This document shows, in pieces, positions 51,119-61,340 of a stretch of 64,000 nt of DNA (position 1 is its first letter; the number at the start of each line of letters is the position of its first letter). This DNA is from Sphingopyxis sp. BSN-002 (GTDB lineage: Bacteria; Pseudomonadota; Alphaproteobacteria; Sphingomonadales; Sphingomonadaceae): the NCBI RefSeq assembly GCF_022024275.1, contig NZ_CP091804.1:1612001-1676000 (forward strand), read 5' to 3'. The notes beneath the pieces were generated by a model. The model did no database searches and was not told the DNA's origin. It saw only the letters and a list, made by a program, of their open reading frames with translations. Position numbers and translations under genes: made by a program.

Positions 51119-52021
51119 ATGGTCGAGAGTGGGACGCCGGCGCTGAACCGCAGCCGCGAGACGCGCGCCGCTACGCAGAGCGGTTATCTGATGCTTTTCA
51201 TCTGGCTGGTGCTGGGCGCGATCGCTGCCTGGGCGGCGGTCACCAACGCCAACGCCGACATGCAGGTCGCATGGAAATGGATCGTCGTCGTTCTTGCGGC
51301 AATCGCGGGCACGATCATTCTCTGCGGCTTTTATCTGATCAACCCGAACGAGGCAGCGGCGATCCAGCTGTTCGGCGCGTACAAGGGCACCGACCGCGAG
51401 GAAGGGCTGCGCTGGGTCCTGCCCTGGCTCACCCGCAAGAAGATCGCGGTGCGCGCGAACAACGTCATTTCCGACAAGATCAAGGTCAACGACCTCCGCG
51501 GCAACCCGGTCGAGATGGCGGCGCAGGTCGTCTGGCGCGTCACCGATACAGCGCAGGCGTTGTTCGACGTCGACGATTACAAGGAATTCGTGATGGCGCA
51601 GATCGAAGCCGCGGTGCGCTCGATCGGCTCGCGCTATCCCTATGACGATATCGAGCATCAGGAGATCACGCTGCGCGGCAATCATGACGAGGTCGGGGTC
51701 GAGCTGCGCAAGGCGCTGATCGAGCGGCTGGAAGTTGCCGGCATCACCGTCGACGAATGCGGGCTTACTCACTTGGCCTATGCACAGGAAATCGCCGGCG
51801 CGATGCTCCGCCGCCAGCAGGCCGAAGCGGTGATCGCCGCGCGCAAGAAGCTGGTCGAAGGTGCGGTGACGATGGTCGAAATGGCGCTGACGCAGCTGTC
51901 CGAGAAGAATGTCGTCGAGCTCGACGACGAGCGGAAAGCGGTGATGGTGTCGAACCTGATGGTCGTCCTCTGCGGCGAACGCGACACGCAGCCGGTCGTC
52001 AACGCCGGGTCGCTCTACTGA
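51119..52021 (+). CDS. SPFH/band-7 domain membrane protein
   Basis: 300 residues from ATG 51119, with GGAGGGA six bases upstream. Two hydrophobic segments (about 23-42 and 53-73) then the SPFH domain starting [29 protein letters not shown], with [20 protein letters not shown] and [12 protein letters not shown]; the C-terminal coiled region is [20 protein letters not shown], then [16 protein letters not shown]. Family members oligomerise as rings and organise membrane domains (flotillin, stomatin, HflK/C). Two small genes follow in what looks like one operon, one of them a DNA-binding protein. Confidence 0.92.
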   Translation: MVESGTPALNRSRETRAATQSGYLMLFIWLVLGAIAAWAAVTNANADMQVAWKWIVVVLAAIAGTIILCGFYLINPNEAAAIQLFGAYKGTDREEGLRWVLPWLTRKKIAVRANNVISDKIKVNDLRGNPVEMAAQVVWRVTDTAQALFDVDDYKEFVMAQIEAAVRSIGSRYPYDDIEHQEITLRGNHDEVGVELRKALIERLEVAGITVDECGLTHLAYAQEIAGAMLRRQQAEAVIAARKKLVEGAVTMVEMALTQLSEKNVVELDDERKAVMVSNLMVVLCGERDTQPVVNAGSLY

Positions 52022-52033
52022 GCCCGACGCACG

Positions 52034-52240
52034 ATGCCCACGCCGCCCAAGAAAGCCTTCGCCCTCCGTCTCGATCCGGCGCTCTATGCCGCGATCGAGC
52101 GGCTGGCGGCGGCCGAATTGCGCAGTGCGAACGCCGAGATCGAAATCCTGCTTCGCGAGGCGCTGGGCCGCCGCGGCGTCAGCGTCAAACAGTCGGAAGC
52201 GCCGAAGCGCGGCCGGCCGCCAAAGAAGGAAGAGAGCTGA
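52034..52240 (+). CDS. Arc-type ribbon-helix-helix protein with AT-hook-like tail
   Basis: 68 residues. RHH fold in residues 8-45: the beta strand FALRLDPALYAAIERLAAAE and helix SANAEIEILLREALG match the Arc/CopG group, which bind DNA as dimers in pairs. The last 11 residues include KRGRPPKK, with the G-R-P core and basic flanks of an AT-hook, which is unusual on a RHH repressor in bacteria. Encoded 12 bases after the SPFH gene and 1 base before the next; may autoregulate via the palindrome upstream. Confidence 0.87.
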   Translation: MPTPPKKAFALRLDPALYAAIERLAAAELRSANAEIEILLREALGRRGVSVKQSEAPKRGRPPKKEES

Positions 52241-52241
52241 C

Positions 52242-52484
52242 ATGCTGCATCTCGTCATGCGCAAGGGCCCATGGTTCCGGCCCAAAAGCCGGGGATATGG
52301 CACCGGCCTGCCGATCGTCTGGGAGGGCTGGTTCTTCATTGCGCTCCACGTCGCGATGATCACCGGCCTTGCCGTACTTCTTCACGACCGGCCGGTGATG
52401 GTCACCATCGCCGTCGTGCTCGCCGGGCTTGCGCCGATGCCGATCTATCGCGCCAAAACGGAAGGCGGCTGGCGCTGGCGATAG
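52242..52484 (+). CDS. Small two-helix membrane protein, unknown
   Basis: 80 residues from ATG 52242. A basic, Trp/Gly-rich start (MRKGPWFRPKSRGYGTGLP, WEGW) is followed by two hydrophobic segments (about 30-46 and 52-70). Starts one base after the RHH gene stop, so it belongs to the SPFH operon. I recall similar small proteins beside SPFH genes but no function. Confidence 0.75.
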   Translation: MLHLVMRKGPWFRPKSRGYGTGLPIVWEGWFFIALHVAMITGLAVLLHDRPVMVTIAVVLAGLAPMPIYRAKTEGGWRWR

Positions 52485-52571
52485 GCCCGCCGAAGTTTAT
52501 TTACGGACACCCGCCACCAGCGGCCCACCCGCGCTTGCCCCGCAACTTCTAGATGGTTAAGGCCGGTCTCC

Positions 52572-53246
52572 ATGACCGCCGCCGCGCCCCCCGTCCGTAT
52601 CTCGCCCTCGATCCTCAGCGCCGACTTCGCACGGCTCGGCGAGGAAGTGCGCGCGATCGAGGAGGCGGGCGCCGACTGGGTCCATATCGACGTGATGGAC
52701 GGCCATTTCGTGCCGAACCTGACGATCGGACCGATGGTCGTGAAGGCACTGCGGCCGCATTCGACGCTGCCCTTCGACGTCCATCTGATGATCTCGCCGG
52801 TCGACCACTTCCTCGACGCCTTCGCCGCCGCGGGCGCCGATATCATCACCGTCCATCCCGAGGCGGGGCCGCACATCCACCGCAGCGTCCAGCACATCAA
52901 GTCGCTCGGCAAGCAGGCCGGCGTCTCGCTCAATCCGGCGACCCCGGCAAAGATGCTCGATTATCTGATCGACGACATCGACCTGGTCCTGATCATGAGC
53001 GTCAACCCGGGTTTCGGGGGCCAGAGCTTCATCAGCAACCAGCTTCGCAAGATCGAGGCAGTGCGCAAGATGATCGACAAGTCGGGCCGCGACATCCGTC
53101 TCGAAGTCGATGGCGGAATCGACGCGACGACCGCCCCTCTCGCGATCGCGGCGGGCGCCGATGTCCTCGTCGCCGGCACCGCGACCTTCAAGGGCGGGCC
53201 GGGAGCCTACGCCGACAATATCCGGCGCCTGCGCGGCGGCGCCTGA
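52572..53246 (+). CDS. rpe: Ribulose-phosphate 3-epimerase Rpe
   Basis: 224 residues. TIM barrel epimerase of the pentose phosphate and Calvin paths. [38 protein letters not shown] (catalytic Asp), [16 protein letters not shown] and LEVDGGID (second Asp) are present, with metal-binding His in DVHLMI. Three bases before the next gene's GTG. Confidence 0.97.
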   Translation: MTAAAPPVRISPSILSADFARLGEEVRAIEEAGADWVHIDVMDGHFVPNLTIGPMVVKALRPHSTLPFDVHLMISPVDHFLDAFAAAGADIITVHPEAGPHIHRSVQHIKSLGKQAGVSLNPATPAKMLDYLIDDIDLVLIMSVNPGFGGQSFISNQLRKIEAVRKMIDKSGRDIRLEVDGGIDATTAPLAIAAGADVLVAGTATFKGGPGAYADNIRRLRGGA

Positions 53247-53264
53247 CCGGTGGAGGGGAGACCG

Positions 53265-55028
53265 TTGACCTCTGCCCCGTCCAGTCCGATTCCCGACCCG
53301 GGCGATGACGCCCCGCCGCTCGATGACAGCATCGAACCCGGCAAGCGGCTGATCCGCCTGCCCGCCGACAAGGGCCTGTCGCTCGGCGACCGCGTCGCCA
53401 ACTACATCACCCGCCTGACCTGGCGCACCCCGCTGCACGCGTTCCGGCTGAAGGGCCGCTTTCCGCTCAAGCTGCTCGGCGTGCCGACCGACCCGGTGCC
53501 GGGCGACGCGCGCGCGGGCACCGCGATCCGCGCCGGGCATTTCCTCCATCGCGGTCTCCGCCTTTCGCTCGGCGACCTCGACTTCGCCGCGCTCGAGGTC
53601 GCACCGACCTTTGCCGACTATCTCCACAGCTTCGCGTGGCTCCGCGATCTCGCCGCGACCGGGACGCGTGCCGACGGCGCCCCGATCGCCGAGGCCGTCG
53701 TGCGGCACTGGCTCGGCGTCCATGGCGAAGCGGTGAGCGAGCCGGCATGGCGCGCCGACAATACCGGCTGGCGTATCCTCTTCTGGGCCGCGCACGCCCC
53801 GCTGATCCTCTCGTCGAGCGATCTCGTCTATCGCTCCGCGGTGCTCAACCATCTCGCGCGCGCCGCGCGCCACCTCGACCGCGTCGCCGACAAGACGCGC
53901 CCGGGCACCGGCCAGCTGGTGGCGTGGATCGGCATCGTCGCCGCGTCGCTGCTGATGCCCGGCGGCGAACCGCGGCAGGTGTTCGGCGAGGCCGGCCTCC
54001 GCAAGGTCATCGAGACGAGCTTCTATGCCGACGGCGGTAATATCGCGCGCTCACCGCAGGCCCAGCTCGACGCCATCATGGCGCTGTCGATGCTGGCGCG
54101 GGTCTATGACATGCGCCGCATGGAAGTGCCGCCATTCCTGCAGGAAGTGCTCGCACGCACCGTTCCGGCCCTGCTCGGTCTGGTCCACAGCGACGGCGGC
54201 ATGGGCAGCTGGCAGGGCAGCGCCGCCACGCCGGCGGCCCATATCCAGGCGGTGGTCGCGGCGAGCGGCGTGCGCACGCGCCCGCTCAAGCAGGCGCGCG
54301 ACTGGGGCTATCAGCGGCTCGTCGCGAACAAGGTCGTGGTGCTCGCCGACGCCGCACCGCCCCCGATCGCGCGCGTGACCGAAGCGGGATGCGCCTCGAC
54401 CCTCGCCTTCGAACTCAGCGACGGCGACGAACGCATCGTCGTCAATTGCGGTGGCGCCGCGCTGACGGGTGCAACGATCCCCGCCGATCTCGCGCGCGGC
54501 CTCCGCACGACCGCGGCGCATTCGACGCTGACGATCGGCGACACGAATTCGACGGCGATCCTCGCCAGCGGGACGCTCGGCCGCGGCGTGACCGAGGTTG
54601 AGCTCGACCGGCGCGAGACGCCGCAGGGCAGCCGCGTCGAGATGAGCCACGACGGCTATGCCCGCCGCCACGGACTGATCCACCGCCGCCTCCTGATCCT
54701 CGCCCCCAACGGCCGCGAACTCCGCGGCGAGGACATGTTGCTGCCTGCCCCGCGCAGCCGCCGAAAGGGCGACAAGAAATTCACCCTGCGCTTCCATCTC
54801 GGCCGCCATATGTCGGCGAGCCTCACCGCGGACAAACTCGGTGCGCTGCTGCGCATCTCGGGCGGGACATTGTGGCAATTCCGTACCAGCGAAGGCACGC
54901 TCGAAATCGAGGAAAGCCTGTGGGTCGACGGCGACGGCCGGCCGCACCCGACCGAGCAGCTGGTCGTCACCGGAACGACGCCGGCAGGCGGCGCGAGCAT
55001 CGGCTGGATCTTCAAGCATATCGGCTGA
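53265..55028 (+). CDS. Heparinase II/III family protein
   Basis: 587 residues from TTG 53265, preferred because GGAGGGGAG (53251-53259) sits at ideal distance; GTG 53250 would add five residues. An alginate/heparin-lyase-like alpha-toroid (AWLRDLAATG, NTGWRILFWAAHAPLI, FYADGGNIARSPQAQLDAIM, SDGGMGSWQGS) followed by the heparinase II/III C-terminal beta-sandwich (RIVVNCGGAALTGA, AAHSTLTIGDTNS). No signal peptide is obvious. Common downstream of rpe in sphingomonads. Substrate unknown. Confidence 0.9.
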   Translation: MTSAPSSPIPDPGDDAPPLDDSIEPGKRLIRLPADKGLSLGDRVANYITRLTWRTPLHAFRLKGRFPLKLLGVPTDPVPGDARAGTAIRAGHFLHRGLRLSLGDLDFAALEVAPTFADYLHSFAWLRDLAATGTRADGAPIAEAVVRHWLGVHGEAVSEPAWRADNTGWRILFWAAHAPLILSSSDLVYRSAVLNHLARAARHLDRVADKTRPGTGQLVAWIGIVAASLLMPGGEPRQVFGEAGLRKVIETSFYADGGNIARSPQAQLDAIMALSMLARVYDMRRMEVPPFLQEVLARTVPALLGLVHSDGGMGSWQGSAATPAAHIQAVVAASGVRTRPLKQARDWGYQRLVANKVVVLADAAPPPIARVTEAGCASTLAFELSDGDERIVVNCGGAALTGATIPADLARGLRTTAAHSTLTIGDTNSTAILASGTLGRGVTEVELDRRETPQGSRVEMSHDGYARRHGLIHRRLLILAPNGRELRGEDMLLPAPRSRRKGDKKFTLRFHLGRHMSASLTADKLGALLRISGGTLWQFRTSEGTLEIEESLWVDGDGRPHPTEQLVVTGTTPAGGASIGWIFKHIG

Positions 55029-55217
55029 CGCCGTTCCCGAAATTTTCGCGGCCGGCTTCATTCCGTTTTCCGGCACTTTTCTGACAACGCTATCGTCGTG
55101 TGTCATTCGTGTGACACCGGTGTAACGCGGGGGTCACAACCTCCTGCCACTCGCCCCCTCGAATCGCCCGCAGCCAACAGGCGCGGACGATCCTTCGGCA
55201 CTCTCCAGGGGGACATA

Positions 55218-58064
55218 ATGACCAAGCTTCGCACCGTCCGTTCGCGCATCCTGATCGGCACCTGCCTTTCGCTCGCCGCCGCGCTTCCCGGCACCGCCTT
55301 CGCCGGCGACCTGACCGGCACCGTTACCGACGCGAGCGACACGCGCGCGCTGCAGAGCGCGCAGCTGCGTATCGTCGAACTGAACCGCGTCGCCGAATCG
55401 GATCGCGACGGCAGCTTCCGCTTCCCCGACGTCGCCCCGGGGACCTACACACTCGAAACGACCTATGTCGGCGCCGAAACGCGCACCCAGACGGTCACGA
55501 TCCCCGACAGCGGCAACGCGACCGCCAACGTCGTCCTGGGCACCGACGGCACGATCCTCGTCCTCGGCCAGTCGGCCAACATGACCAGCGCGCTGTCGCG
55601 CCAGAAGGCCGCCGACGGCGTCGAAAGCGTGCTGACGCGTGACGCGGTCGGCCAGTTTCCCGACCAGAATGTCGCCGAATCGCTGCGCCGCCTGCCCGGC
55701 GTCAACATCCTGAACGACCAGGGCGAAGGCCGTTTCGTTTCGGTCCGCGGCCTCGACCCCGAACTCAACGCGACCTCGGTCAACGGCGTTCGCCTGCCCG
55801 CGCCCGAAAGCGACGTCCGCTCGGTCGCGCTCGACGTGATTTCGAGCGACAGCATCGAATCGATCGAGGTCAAGAAATCGCTGACCCCCGACATGGACGC
55901 CGACACGATCGGCGCCTCGATCGAGATCAACACGACGAGCGCCTTCGAACGCCGCAAGAATCTGCTGACCGCGAAGATCGAGGGCAGTTTCAACGATCTG
56001 TCCGAGAAGCTGACGCCGAAGGGCAGCATCGATTTCGCGCAGCGCCTTGGCGACAATGTCGGCGTGTCGGGCGGCGTCTCCTACTATCAGCGCAAGTTCG
56101 AGACCGACAATGTCGAAGCCGACGGCTGGAACGAGGATGACGGGCTGATCTTCCCCGAGGAAGTCAATTACCGCGACTATGACGTCGAACGGAAGCGCTT
56201 CAGCGCGAACCTCAACTTCGACTTCCGCCTCGGCAGCTCGACCAAACTCTATGCACGCGGCATCTACAGCCAGTTCGACGATCAGGAATATCGCCGCGAG
56301 ACGAGCCTGAAGCTTGAGGATGCGGGCTCGATCACCGCCGACGGCGACAACGTCCAGTTCAGCGACGAGGACGGCGAACTGCAGGTCCAGCGCTCGCTGA
56401 AGGACCGCTTCGAACGCCAGCGGATCCGCAGCATCGTGCTCGGCGGCGAAACCAACAGCGACGGCTGGCGCATCCAGTATTCGGGCAGCTATGCCAAATC
56501 GTCGGAGCGCGAGAAGGGCTCGATCGACCCCGCGAATTTCGAGAAGAGCTTCGAGGATGACGGCCTGACGATCGGCCTCGATACGTCGAACCCCCGCATC
56601 CCGCGCTATTATCTCAGCGGTCCGGCCGATGTGGTGCTCGGCGATTTCGTCGATCCGTCGGAATATGAACTCGACAGCATCCAGGTCACCGCGTTGTCGG
56701 ATTCGCGCGACGAGGAATGGGGCGCGAAGCTCGACATCGGCCGCGAGTTCGCGATGGACAACGGCAGCTTCACGATCCAGGCGGGCGCGAAGGGCCGCTG
56801 GCGCGACAAGAGCTACAACCTCACGACCGAATATTGGGAAAATGACGATATGACGCTGGCCGACGTCGTCGGTTCGCAGACCTATCGCCTGATCGATATC
56901 TCGCCGGTTCCCGACAAGAAGGCCGTCCGCGCCTTCTTCAACGCCAACCGCAGCGCGTTCGAGCTCAACGAATTCGACTCGCTCTTCGACTCGGCGGTCG
57001 AGGATTATTCGGTGAGCGAGGACGTGATGGCGGGCTATCTGCTCGGCCGCTGGGACAGCTCGAAACTGCGTGTCATCGGCGGCGTCCGCTACGAGCACAC
57101 AAAGAACGACATCCGCGCGAACACCGTGACCTCGATCGAGGAAGACGGCACGCTGCCCGACGGAACGATCGCCGACGAGGACACCGTCATCGTCGCACCG
57201 AACCAGTTCAAGCGCAGCTATGGCGACTGGCTGCCCAGCCTGACGATCCGCTGGGCTCCGCAGGAAGCCCTCGTGCTGCGCGCCGCGGCGTACAAGAGCC
57301 TCGTCCGCCCGAAGCTGTCGAAGCTCGCCCCGCGGTTCACGATCGAACAGAATGACGACGACGAGCGCGAAGGCGAATTCGGCAACCCGGACCTCAAGCC
57401 CTATCAGGCGTGGAATTTCGACGCCGGGGTCGAATATTATCTGCCGGGCAATGGCGCTCTGTCGGCCGGGTTCTTCTACAAGGATGTGAAGAACTTCATC
57501 GTCGATACCAAGATCGAGGATCCCGGCACCTATAACGGCATCGCATTCGACGAAGCGACGATCCCGATCAACGGCAAGAGCGCACAGATCTGGGGGCTCG
57601 AGCTCAGCTATCAGCAGGCGCTGCGTTTCCTGCCCTCGCCGCTCGACGGGCTGCTCGTTTCGGCGAACTATACCTACACCGACGCGACCGGCACCGTGCC
57701 GATCGACGGCGACATCACCGACCTGCGCGATATACGCCTGCCCGCGGCTTCGAAGCATACTTTCAACGCCGCGCTCGGTTACGAAAAGGGCCCGGTGTCG
57801 CTTCGCCTCGCAGGCACCTATCGTTCGAAATATCTCGACGAGCTGGGCGATGACGCCGAAGAGGACCGGATCATCGACAACCACTTCCAGCTCGACCTGT
57901 CGGCCAAGTACGACGTGACCAAGCAGGTTCAGGTCTTCTACGAGTGGGTGAACATCAACAACGCGAAATATTATGCGTACAACAATGTCGGCGCCCGCCA
58001 GAACCTGCTGCAGTTCGAGCAGTACAAGTGGACGATGAAGTTCGGCGCGCGGGTCAAGTTCTGA
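55218..58064 (+). CDS. TonB-dependent receptor with carboxypeptidase-regulatory N-terminus
   Basis: 948 residues from ATG 55218, preceded by AGGGGGA. Signal peptide ends [10 protein letters not shown] (residue 29). Residues about 30-110 are a carboxypeptidase-regulatory-like beta domain ([38 protein letters not shown]); then a TonB plug ([38 protein letters not shown]) and a long 22-strand barrel closing with [12 protein letters not shown]. Sphingomonads use such proteins for carbohydrates or phosphorus compounds; ligand unknown. A 189-base leader contains 11-base-spaced direct repeats (see findings). Confidence 0.94.
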   Translation: MTKLRTVRSRILIGTCLSLAAALPGTAFAGDLTGTVTDASDTRALQSAQLRIVELNRVAESDRDGSFRFPDVAPGTYTLETTYVGAETRTQTVTIPDSGNATANVVLGTDGTILVLGQSANMTSALSRQKAADGVESVLTRDAVGQFPDQNVAESLRRLPGVNILNDQGEGRFVSVRGLDPELNATSVNGVRLPAPESDVRSVALDVISSDSIESIEVKKSLTPDMDADTIGASIEINTTSAFERRKNLLTAKIEGSFNDLSEKLTPKGSIDFAQRLGDNVGVSGGVSYYQRKFETDNVEADGWNEDDGLIFPEEVNYRDYDVERKRFSANLNFDFRLGSSTKLYARGIYSQFDDQEYRRETSLKLEDAGSITADGDNVQFSDEDGELQVQRSLKDRFERQRIRSIVLGGETNSDGWRIQYSGSYAKSSEREKGSIDPANFEKSFEDDGLTIGLDTSNPRIPRYYLSGPADVVLGDFVDPSEYELDSIQVTALSDSRDEEWGAKLDIGREFAMDNGSFTIQAGAKGRWRDKSYNLTTEYWENDDMTLADVVGSQTYRLIDISPVPDKKAVRAFFNANRSAFELNEFDSLFDSAVEDYSVSEDVMAGYLLGRWDSSKLRVIGGVRYEHTKNDIRANTVTSIEEDGTLPDGTIADEDTVIVAPNQFKRSYGDWLPSLTIRWAPQEALVLRAAAYKSLVRPKLSKLAPRFTIEQNDDDEREGEFGNPDLKPYQAWNFDAGVEYYLPGNGALSAGFFYKDVKNFIVDTKIEDPGTYNGIAFDEATIPINGKSAQIWGLELSYQQALRFLPSPLDGLLVSANYTYTDATGTVPIDGDITDLRDIRLPAASKHTFNAALGYEKGPVSLRLAGTYRSKYLDELGDDAEEDRIIDNHFQLDLSAKYDVTKQVQVFYEWVNINNAKYYAYNNVGARQNLLQFEQYKWTMKFGARVKF

Positions 58065-58112
58065 TCGGCAAGTGCAAGGGGTGGTCGCAGGCCAAGGCGT
58101 GCGACCGCCCCC

Positions 58113-58136
58113 GGCCGGGATCGCGTCGTCCCGGCC
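58113..58136. other. GC-rich hairpin after the TonB receptor
   Basis: GGCCGGGA (58113-58120) pairs with TCCCGGCC (58129-58136) across eight bases. No T-tract follows on either strand, so this is not a classic terminator; it may stabilise the 3' end of the receptor mRNA. Confidence 0.45.
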
Positions 58137-58212
58137 CGACGCCGCTTGCGATAGCGGACACACACGCCTAGGGGGGCGGCGTCTTTCCCGTCTTGCAAAG
58201 GCCGCCCTTCCC

Positions 58213-59805
58213 ATGACCGACCTGATTCCCGTCCGCCGCGCATTGCTGTCCGTCAGCGACAAGGCGGGGCTCTCCGAGCTTGCCGCGGCGCTCGTCCGCC
58301 ACGGCGTCGAGCTGGTCTCGACCGGTGGCACCGCGAAGGCGCTGCGCGAGGCGGGTCACACGGTCCTCGACGTCTCCGACCTCACGGGCTTTCCCGAGAT
58401 GATGGACGGCCGCGTCAAGACGCTCCACCCGACGGTCCATGGCGGCATCCTCGCGGTCCGCGACGATGCGGCGCATGTCGCGTCGATGGAGGAGCATGGC
58501 ATCGGCGCGATCGACCTCGTCGTCGTCAACCTCTACCCCTTCCTCCAGACGGTGATGAGCGGCGCCGACCGCGATACGATCATCGAGAATATCGATATCG
58601 GCGGCCCCGCGATGGTGCGCTCGTCGGCGAAGAACCACGCTTTCGTCGGCATCGTCACCGAGCCCGAGGATTATGCCGCGCTGATCGAAGAGCTGGACGC
58701 CAATGGCGGCGCGACGACGCTCGCCCTTCGCAAGCGCCTCGCGGCGACCGCCTTCGCGCACACCGCGACCTATGACAGCATGATCGCGCAATGGTTCGCC
58801 TTCGCCGATCAGGGCAAGATGTTCCCCGACACGCTGCCGCTCACCGCCAAGCTCGCGAGCGAGCTGCGCTATGGCGAGAATCCGCACCAGAAGGCCGCGC
58901 TCTACCTGCCCGCCGGCCCAGCCGCGCGCGGGATCGCGCAAGCCGAACAGGTGCAGGGCAAGGAACTGAGCTACAACAATATCAACGACGCCGACGCGGC
59001 GCTCGAGCTGGTCGCCGAATTCCGCGAGGCGGGCCCGACCTGCGTGATCGTCAAGCACGCCAACCCGTGCGGGGTCGCGAGCGGCGCGACGATCGCCGAA
59101 GCCTATGATGCGGCGCTGAAGTGCGACGACGTCTCGGCATTCGGCGGTATCATCGCGGTCAACCGGCCGCTCGACGGACCGACGGCCGAGGCGATCAGCG
59201 GCATCTTTACCGAAGTCGTCTGCGCCCCCAACGCCGATGCGGACGCGCGCGCGGTGTTCGCCAAGAAGAAGAACCTCCGCCTGCTGCTCACCGGCGAACT
59301 TCCCGACCCGGCTCGCGGCGGGCTGATGCTCAAGACGATCGCCGGCGGCTGGCTCGCGCAGAGCCGCGACAATGGCCGGATCGGCCTTAGCGACCTCAAG
59401 GTCGTCACCGACCGGGCACCGAGCGAAGAGGAGTTGACCGACGCGCTGTTCGCGTGGACCGTCGCCAAGCATGTGAAGTCGAACGCGATCGTCTATGCCA
59501 AGGGCGGCTCGACCGCGGGCATCGGCGCGGGACAGATGAACCGCCGCGACAGCGCGCGCATCGCCGCTGTGAAGGCACGCGAGGCCGCCGAAAGCCATGG
59601 TTGGGCAGAGCCCCGCACCGTCGGCAGCGCGGTCGCGAGCGACGCCTTCTTCCCCTTCGCCGACGGCCTTCTCGCGGCGGTCGAGGCAGGCGCGACCTGT
59701 GTAATCCAGCCGGGCGGTTCGATCCGCGACGACGAGGTGATCGCGGCGGCGAACGAAGCGGGCCTCGCGATGGTGTTCACCGGAATGCGTCACTTCCGGC
59801 ACTGA
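58213..59805 (+). CDS. purH: Bifunctional AICAR transformylase/IMP cyclohydrolase PurH
   Basis: 530 residues from ATG 58213. Last two steps of IMP synthesis. N-terminal MGS-type cyclohydrolase ([58 protein letters not shown]); C-terminal transformylase with catalytic Lys-His ([16 protein letters not shown]) and late [20 protein letters not shown]. Longer in-frame upstream sequence starts in the receptor tail and is not used. Confidence 0.98.
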   Translation: MTDLIPVRRALLSVSDKAGLSELAAALVRHGVELVSTGGTAKALREAGHTVLDVSDLTGFPEMMDGRVKTLHPTVHGGILAVRDDAAHVASMEEHGIGAIDLVVVNLYPFLQTVMSGADRDTIIENIDIGGPAMVRSSAKNHAFVGIVTEPEDYAALIEELDANGGATTLALRKRLAATAFAHTATYDSMIAQWFAFADQGKMFPDTLPLTAKLASELRYGENPHQKAALYLPAGPAARGIAQAEQVQGKELSYNNINDADAALELVAEFREAGPTCVIVKHANPCGVASGATIAEAYDAALKCDDVSAFGGIIAVNRPLDGPTAEAISGIFTEVVCAPNADADARAVFAKKKNLRLLLTGELPDPARGGLMLKTIAGGWLAQSRDNGRIGLSDLKVVTDRAPSEEELTDALFAWTVAKHVKSNAIVYAKGGSTAGIGAGQMNRRDSARIAAVKAREAAESHGWAEPRTVGSAVASDAFFPFADGLLAAVEAGATCVIQPGGSIRDDEVIAAANEAGLAMVFTGMRHFRH

Positions 59806-59818
59806 TCACCTATTTGAA

Positions 59819-59896
59819 CGTCATCCCGGCGAAGGCCGGGATCTCACCCTCGCGGCCTGATGCACGGGCGGGATCCCGGCCTCCGCCGGGATGACG
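59819..59896. repeat. REP-like palindromic repeat
   Basis: CGTCATCCCGGCGAAGGCCG and CGGGATCCCGGCCTCCGCCG arms facing each other, bounded by GTCA and TGACG. Near copy of the element at 62501. Confidence 0.9.
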
Positions 59897-59984
59897 ACAA
59901 AAGAGATGGCCGCTCTCCCATCTCGACTTCGCTCTACTCCGGCGGCATAGACGTCGCATCGCGATACGCGCAGCAAGGACCAGC

Positions 59985-60665
59985 ATGACCGAAATCGTCC
60001 GCAAGCCGTCGATCATCCAGCGGCTCTACAACTGGACGATGGAGAAATCGGCGCATCCGCACGCCGAGTTCTGGCTGGCACTTGTCTCGTTCGTCGAGGC
60101 GAGCTTTTTCCCGATCCCGCCGCACCCGTTGCTGGGGCTGATGTGCCTCGCGAACCCGAAGAAGGCGGTGCGCTACGCGATCATCTGCACGCTCGCGTCG
60201 GTCGCGGGCGGGATGCTCGGCTATTCGATCGGCTATTTCCTGTACGAGAGCGTTGGGCTGTGGCTGCTCGGGGTGCTCGGGCTGACCGACGCCTTCCCCC
60301 CGGCCGCCTGTTATCTGCGCGAATTCGGCGCCGAGATCATCCTGATCAAGGGTGCGACACCGATCCCGTTCAAGCTGCTGACGATCACCGCCGGCTTCAT
60401 CCACATGAATTTCTGGACCTTCCTGTGGGCAAGCCTCGCCAGCCGCGCCTTTTCCTTCATGCTCGTCGGGATTTTGTTCCGGCTGTTCGGGGCGCCGATC
60501 AAGGCGTTCATCGACAAATATCTGATCTGGGTCACCGGCGCGTTTCTGGTCGCGGTGGTTGCCGGCTTCATCGCGATCGGCGCGCTGTCGGGCGACGGCA
60601 AGACGAAGGAAGCCGACAAGTGCAGCGGCGCGACGCTCGAGAGTATCGGGCTCGACCGGAAGTAG
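59985..60665 (+). CDS. YqaA-like SNARE-associated membrane protein
   Basis: 226 residues with about five hydrophobic segments. VTT/DedA-related pattern: FWLALVSFVEASFFPIPPHP, then AVRYAIICTLASVAGGMLGY, and the re-entrant GAEIILIKGATPIPFKLLTI. DedA/YqaA proteins affect membrane homeostasis and lipid carriers. ATG 59985 follows AAGGA (59975-59979) at five bases. Not in an operon that I can see. Confidence 0.9.
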   Translation: MTEIVRKPSIIQRLYNWTMEKSAHPHAEFWLALVSFVEASFFPIPPHPLLGLMCLANPKKAVRYAIICTLASVAGGMLGYSIGYFLYESVGLWLLGVLGLTDAFPPAACYLREFGAEIILIKGATPIPFKLLTITAGFIHMNFWTFLWASLASRAFSFMLVGILFRLFGAPIKAFIDKYLIWVTGAFLVAVVAGFIAIGALSGDGKTKEADKCSGATLESIGLDRK

Positions 60666-60669
60666 CATT

Positions 60670-60789
60670 TTCTCCCCTCCCGCTTGCGGGAGGGGTTGGG
60701 GGTGGGCCGCAACGTCGACAATACCCGCCCCGCTGCGACTAGGCAGCAAGCTGCCAAGTCTCGCTACCCCTCCCGCAAGCGGGTGGGGA
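60670..60789. repeat. Degenerate copy 3 of the composite repeat
   Basis: Keeps the CCCTCCCGCTTGCGGGAGGG hairpin and the far arm CCTCCCGCAAGCGGG, but the middle differs at many positions from the copies at 15336 and 33205 (GGCAGCAAGCTGCC instead of GCCAGCAAGCTGGC). Separates the YqaA gene from the VOC gene. Confidence 0.8.
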
Positions 60790-60794
60790 TCAAA

Positions 60795-61340
60795 CTATTC
60801 GTTCGCCGCCTGATGCAGCCAGTCGGCGTGGCGCGGGGCCTTCTTGGTCTGGCTCCATTCTTCGAGCATCAGCGGCGCGACGCGCTTCAATTCGGCATAT
60901 TGCTCGTCGGTGCCGATGTCGCACGCCAGCTCGACGCGGTGGCCGTTCGGGTCGAAGAAATAGATCGACTTGAAGATGCCGTGATGCGTCGGGCCGAGCA
61001 CGTCGATGCCGTTGGCGTTCAGATGCTCTTTCGCCGCAACCAGCTCGTCATAGCTGCCCACCTTGAACGCAAGGTGCTGCACCCACTTCGGTGTATTCTC
61101 GTCGCGGCCCATGTCGGGCTGGTTCGGCAGCTCGAAGAAAGCGAGGATATTGCCGTTCCCCGCATCGAGGAAGACGTGCATGTACGGATCATATTCGCCG
61201 GTCGACGGCACATGGTCCTCGGCAAAGGCGGTCGTATAGGTCATGCCGAGCATGGCTTCGTACCAGTCGACCGTTTCCTTCGCGTCCTTGCAGCGATAGG
61301 CGGCGTGGTGAACCCCGCCGAGTTTGATCGGGCTCGTCAT
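60795..61340 (-). CDS. VOC family protein downstream of HPPD
   Basis: 181 residues. Glyoxalase/VOC fold: [20 protein letters not shown] (metal His), [40 protein letters not shown], and [20 protein letters not shown] (late Glu). Overlaps the hppD stop by four bases and so is expressed with it; a role in tyrosine or homogentisate processing, or as a small dioxygenase accessory, is inferred from context only. Confidence 0.87.
   Translation of the reverse strand: MTSPIKLGGVHHAAYRCKDAKETVDWYEAMLGMTYTTAFAEDHVPSTGEYDPYMHVFLDAGNGNILAFFELPNQPDMGRDENTPKWVQHLAFKVGSYDELVAAKEHLNANGIDVLGPTHHGIFKSIYFFDPNGHRVELACDIGTDEQYAELKRVAPLMLEEWSQTKKAPRHADWLHQAANE

Noticed and set aside
48836..52363. Long minus-strand open frame across the M3 peptidase and SPFH genes
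   Set aside because: It crosses two unrelated genes and a terminator; composition is that of the reverse complement of coding DNA.
58113..58136. Rho-independent terminator after the TonB receptor
   Set aside because: The hairpin is strong but no T-run follows on the plus strand, so it was listed only as a hairpin.
55134..58331. Very long open frame antisense to the TonB receptor
   Set aside because: A GC-rich codon-bias shadow with no start context, no domains and runs of Arg/Ala; the receptor on the other strand has full family structure.
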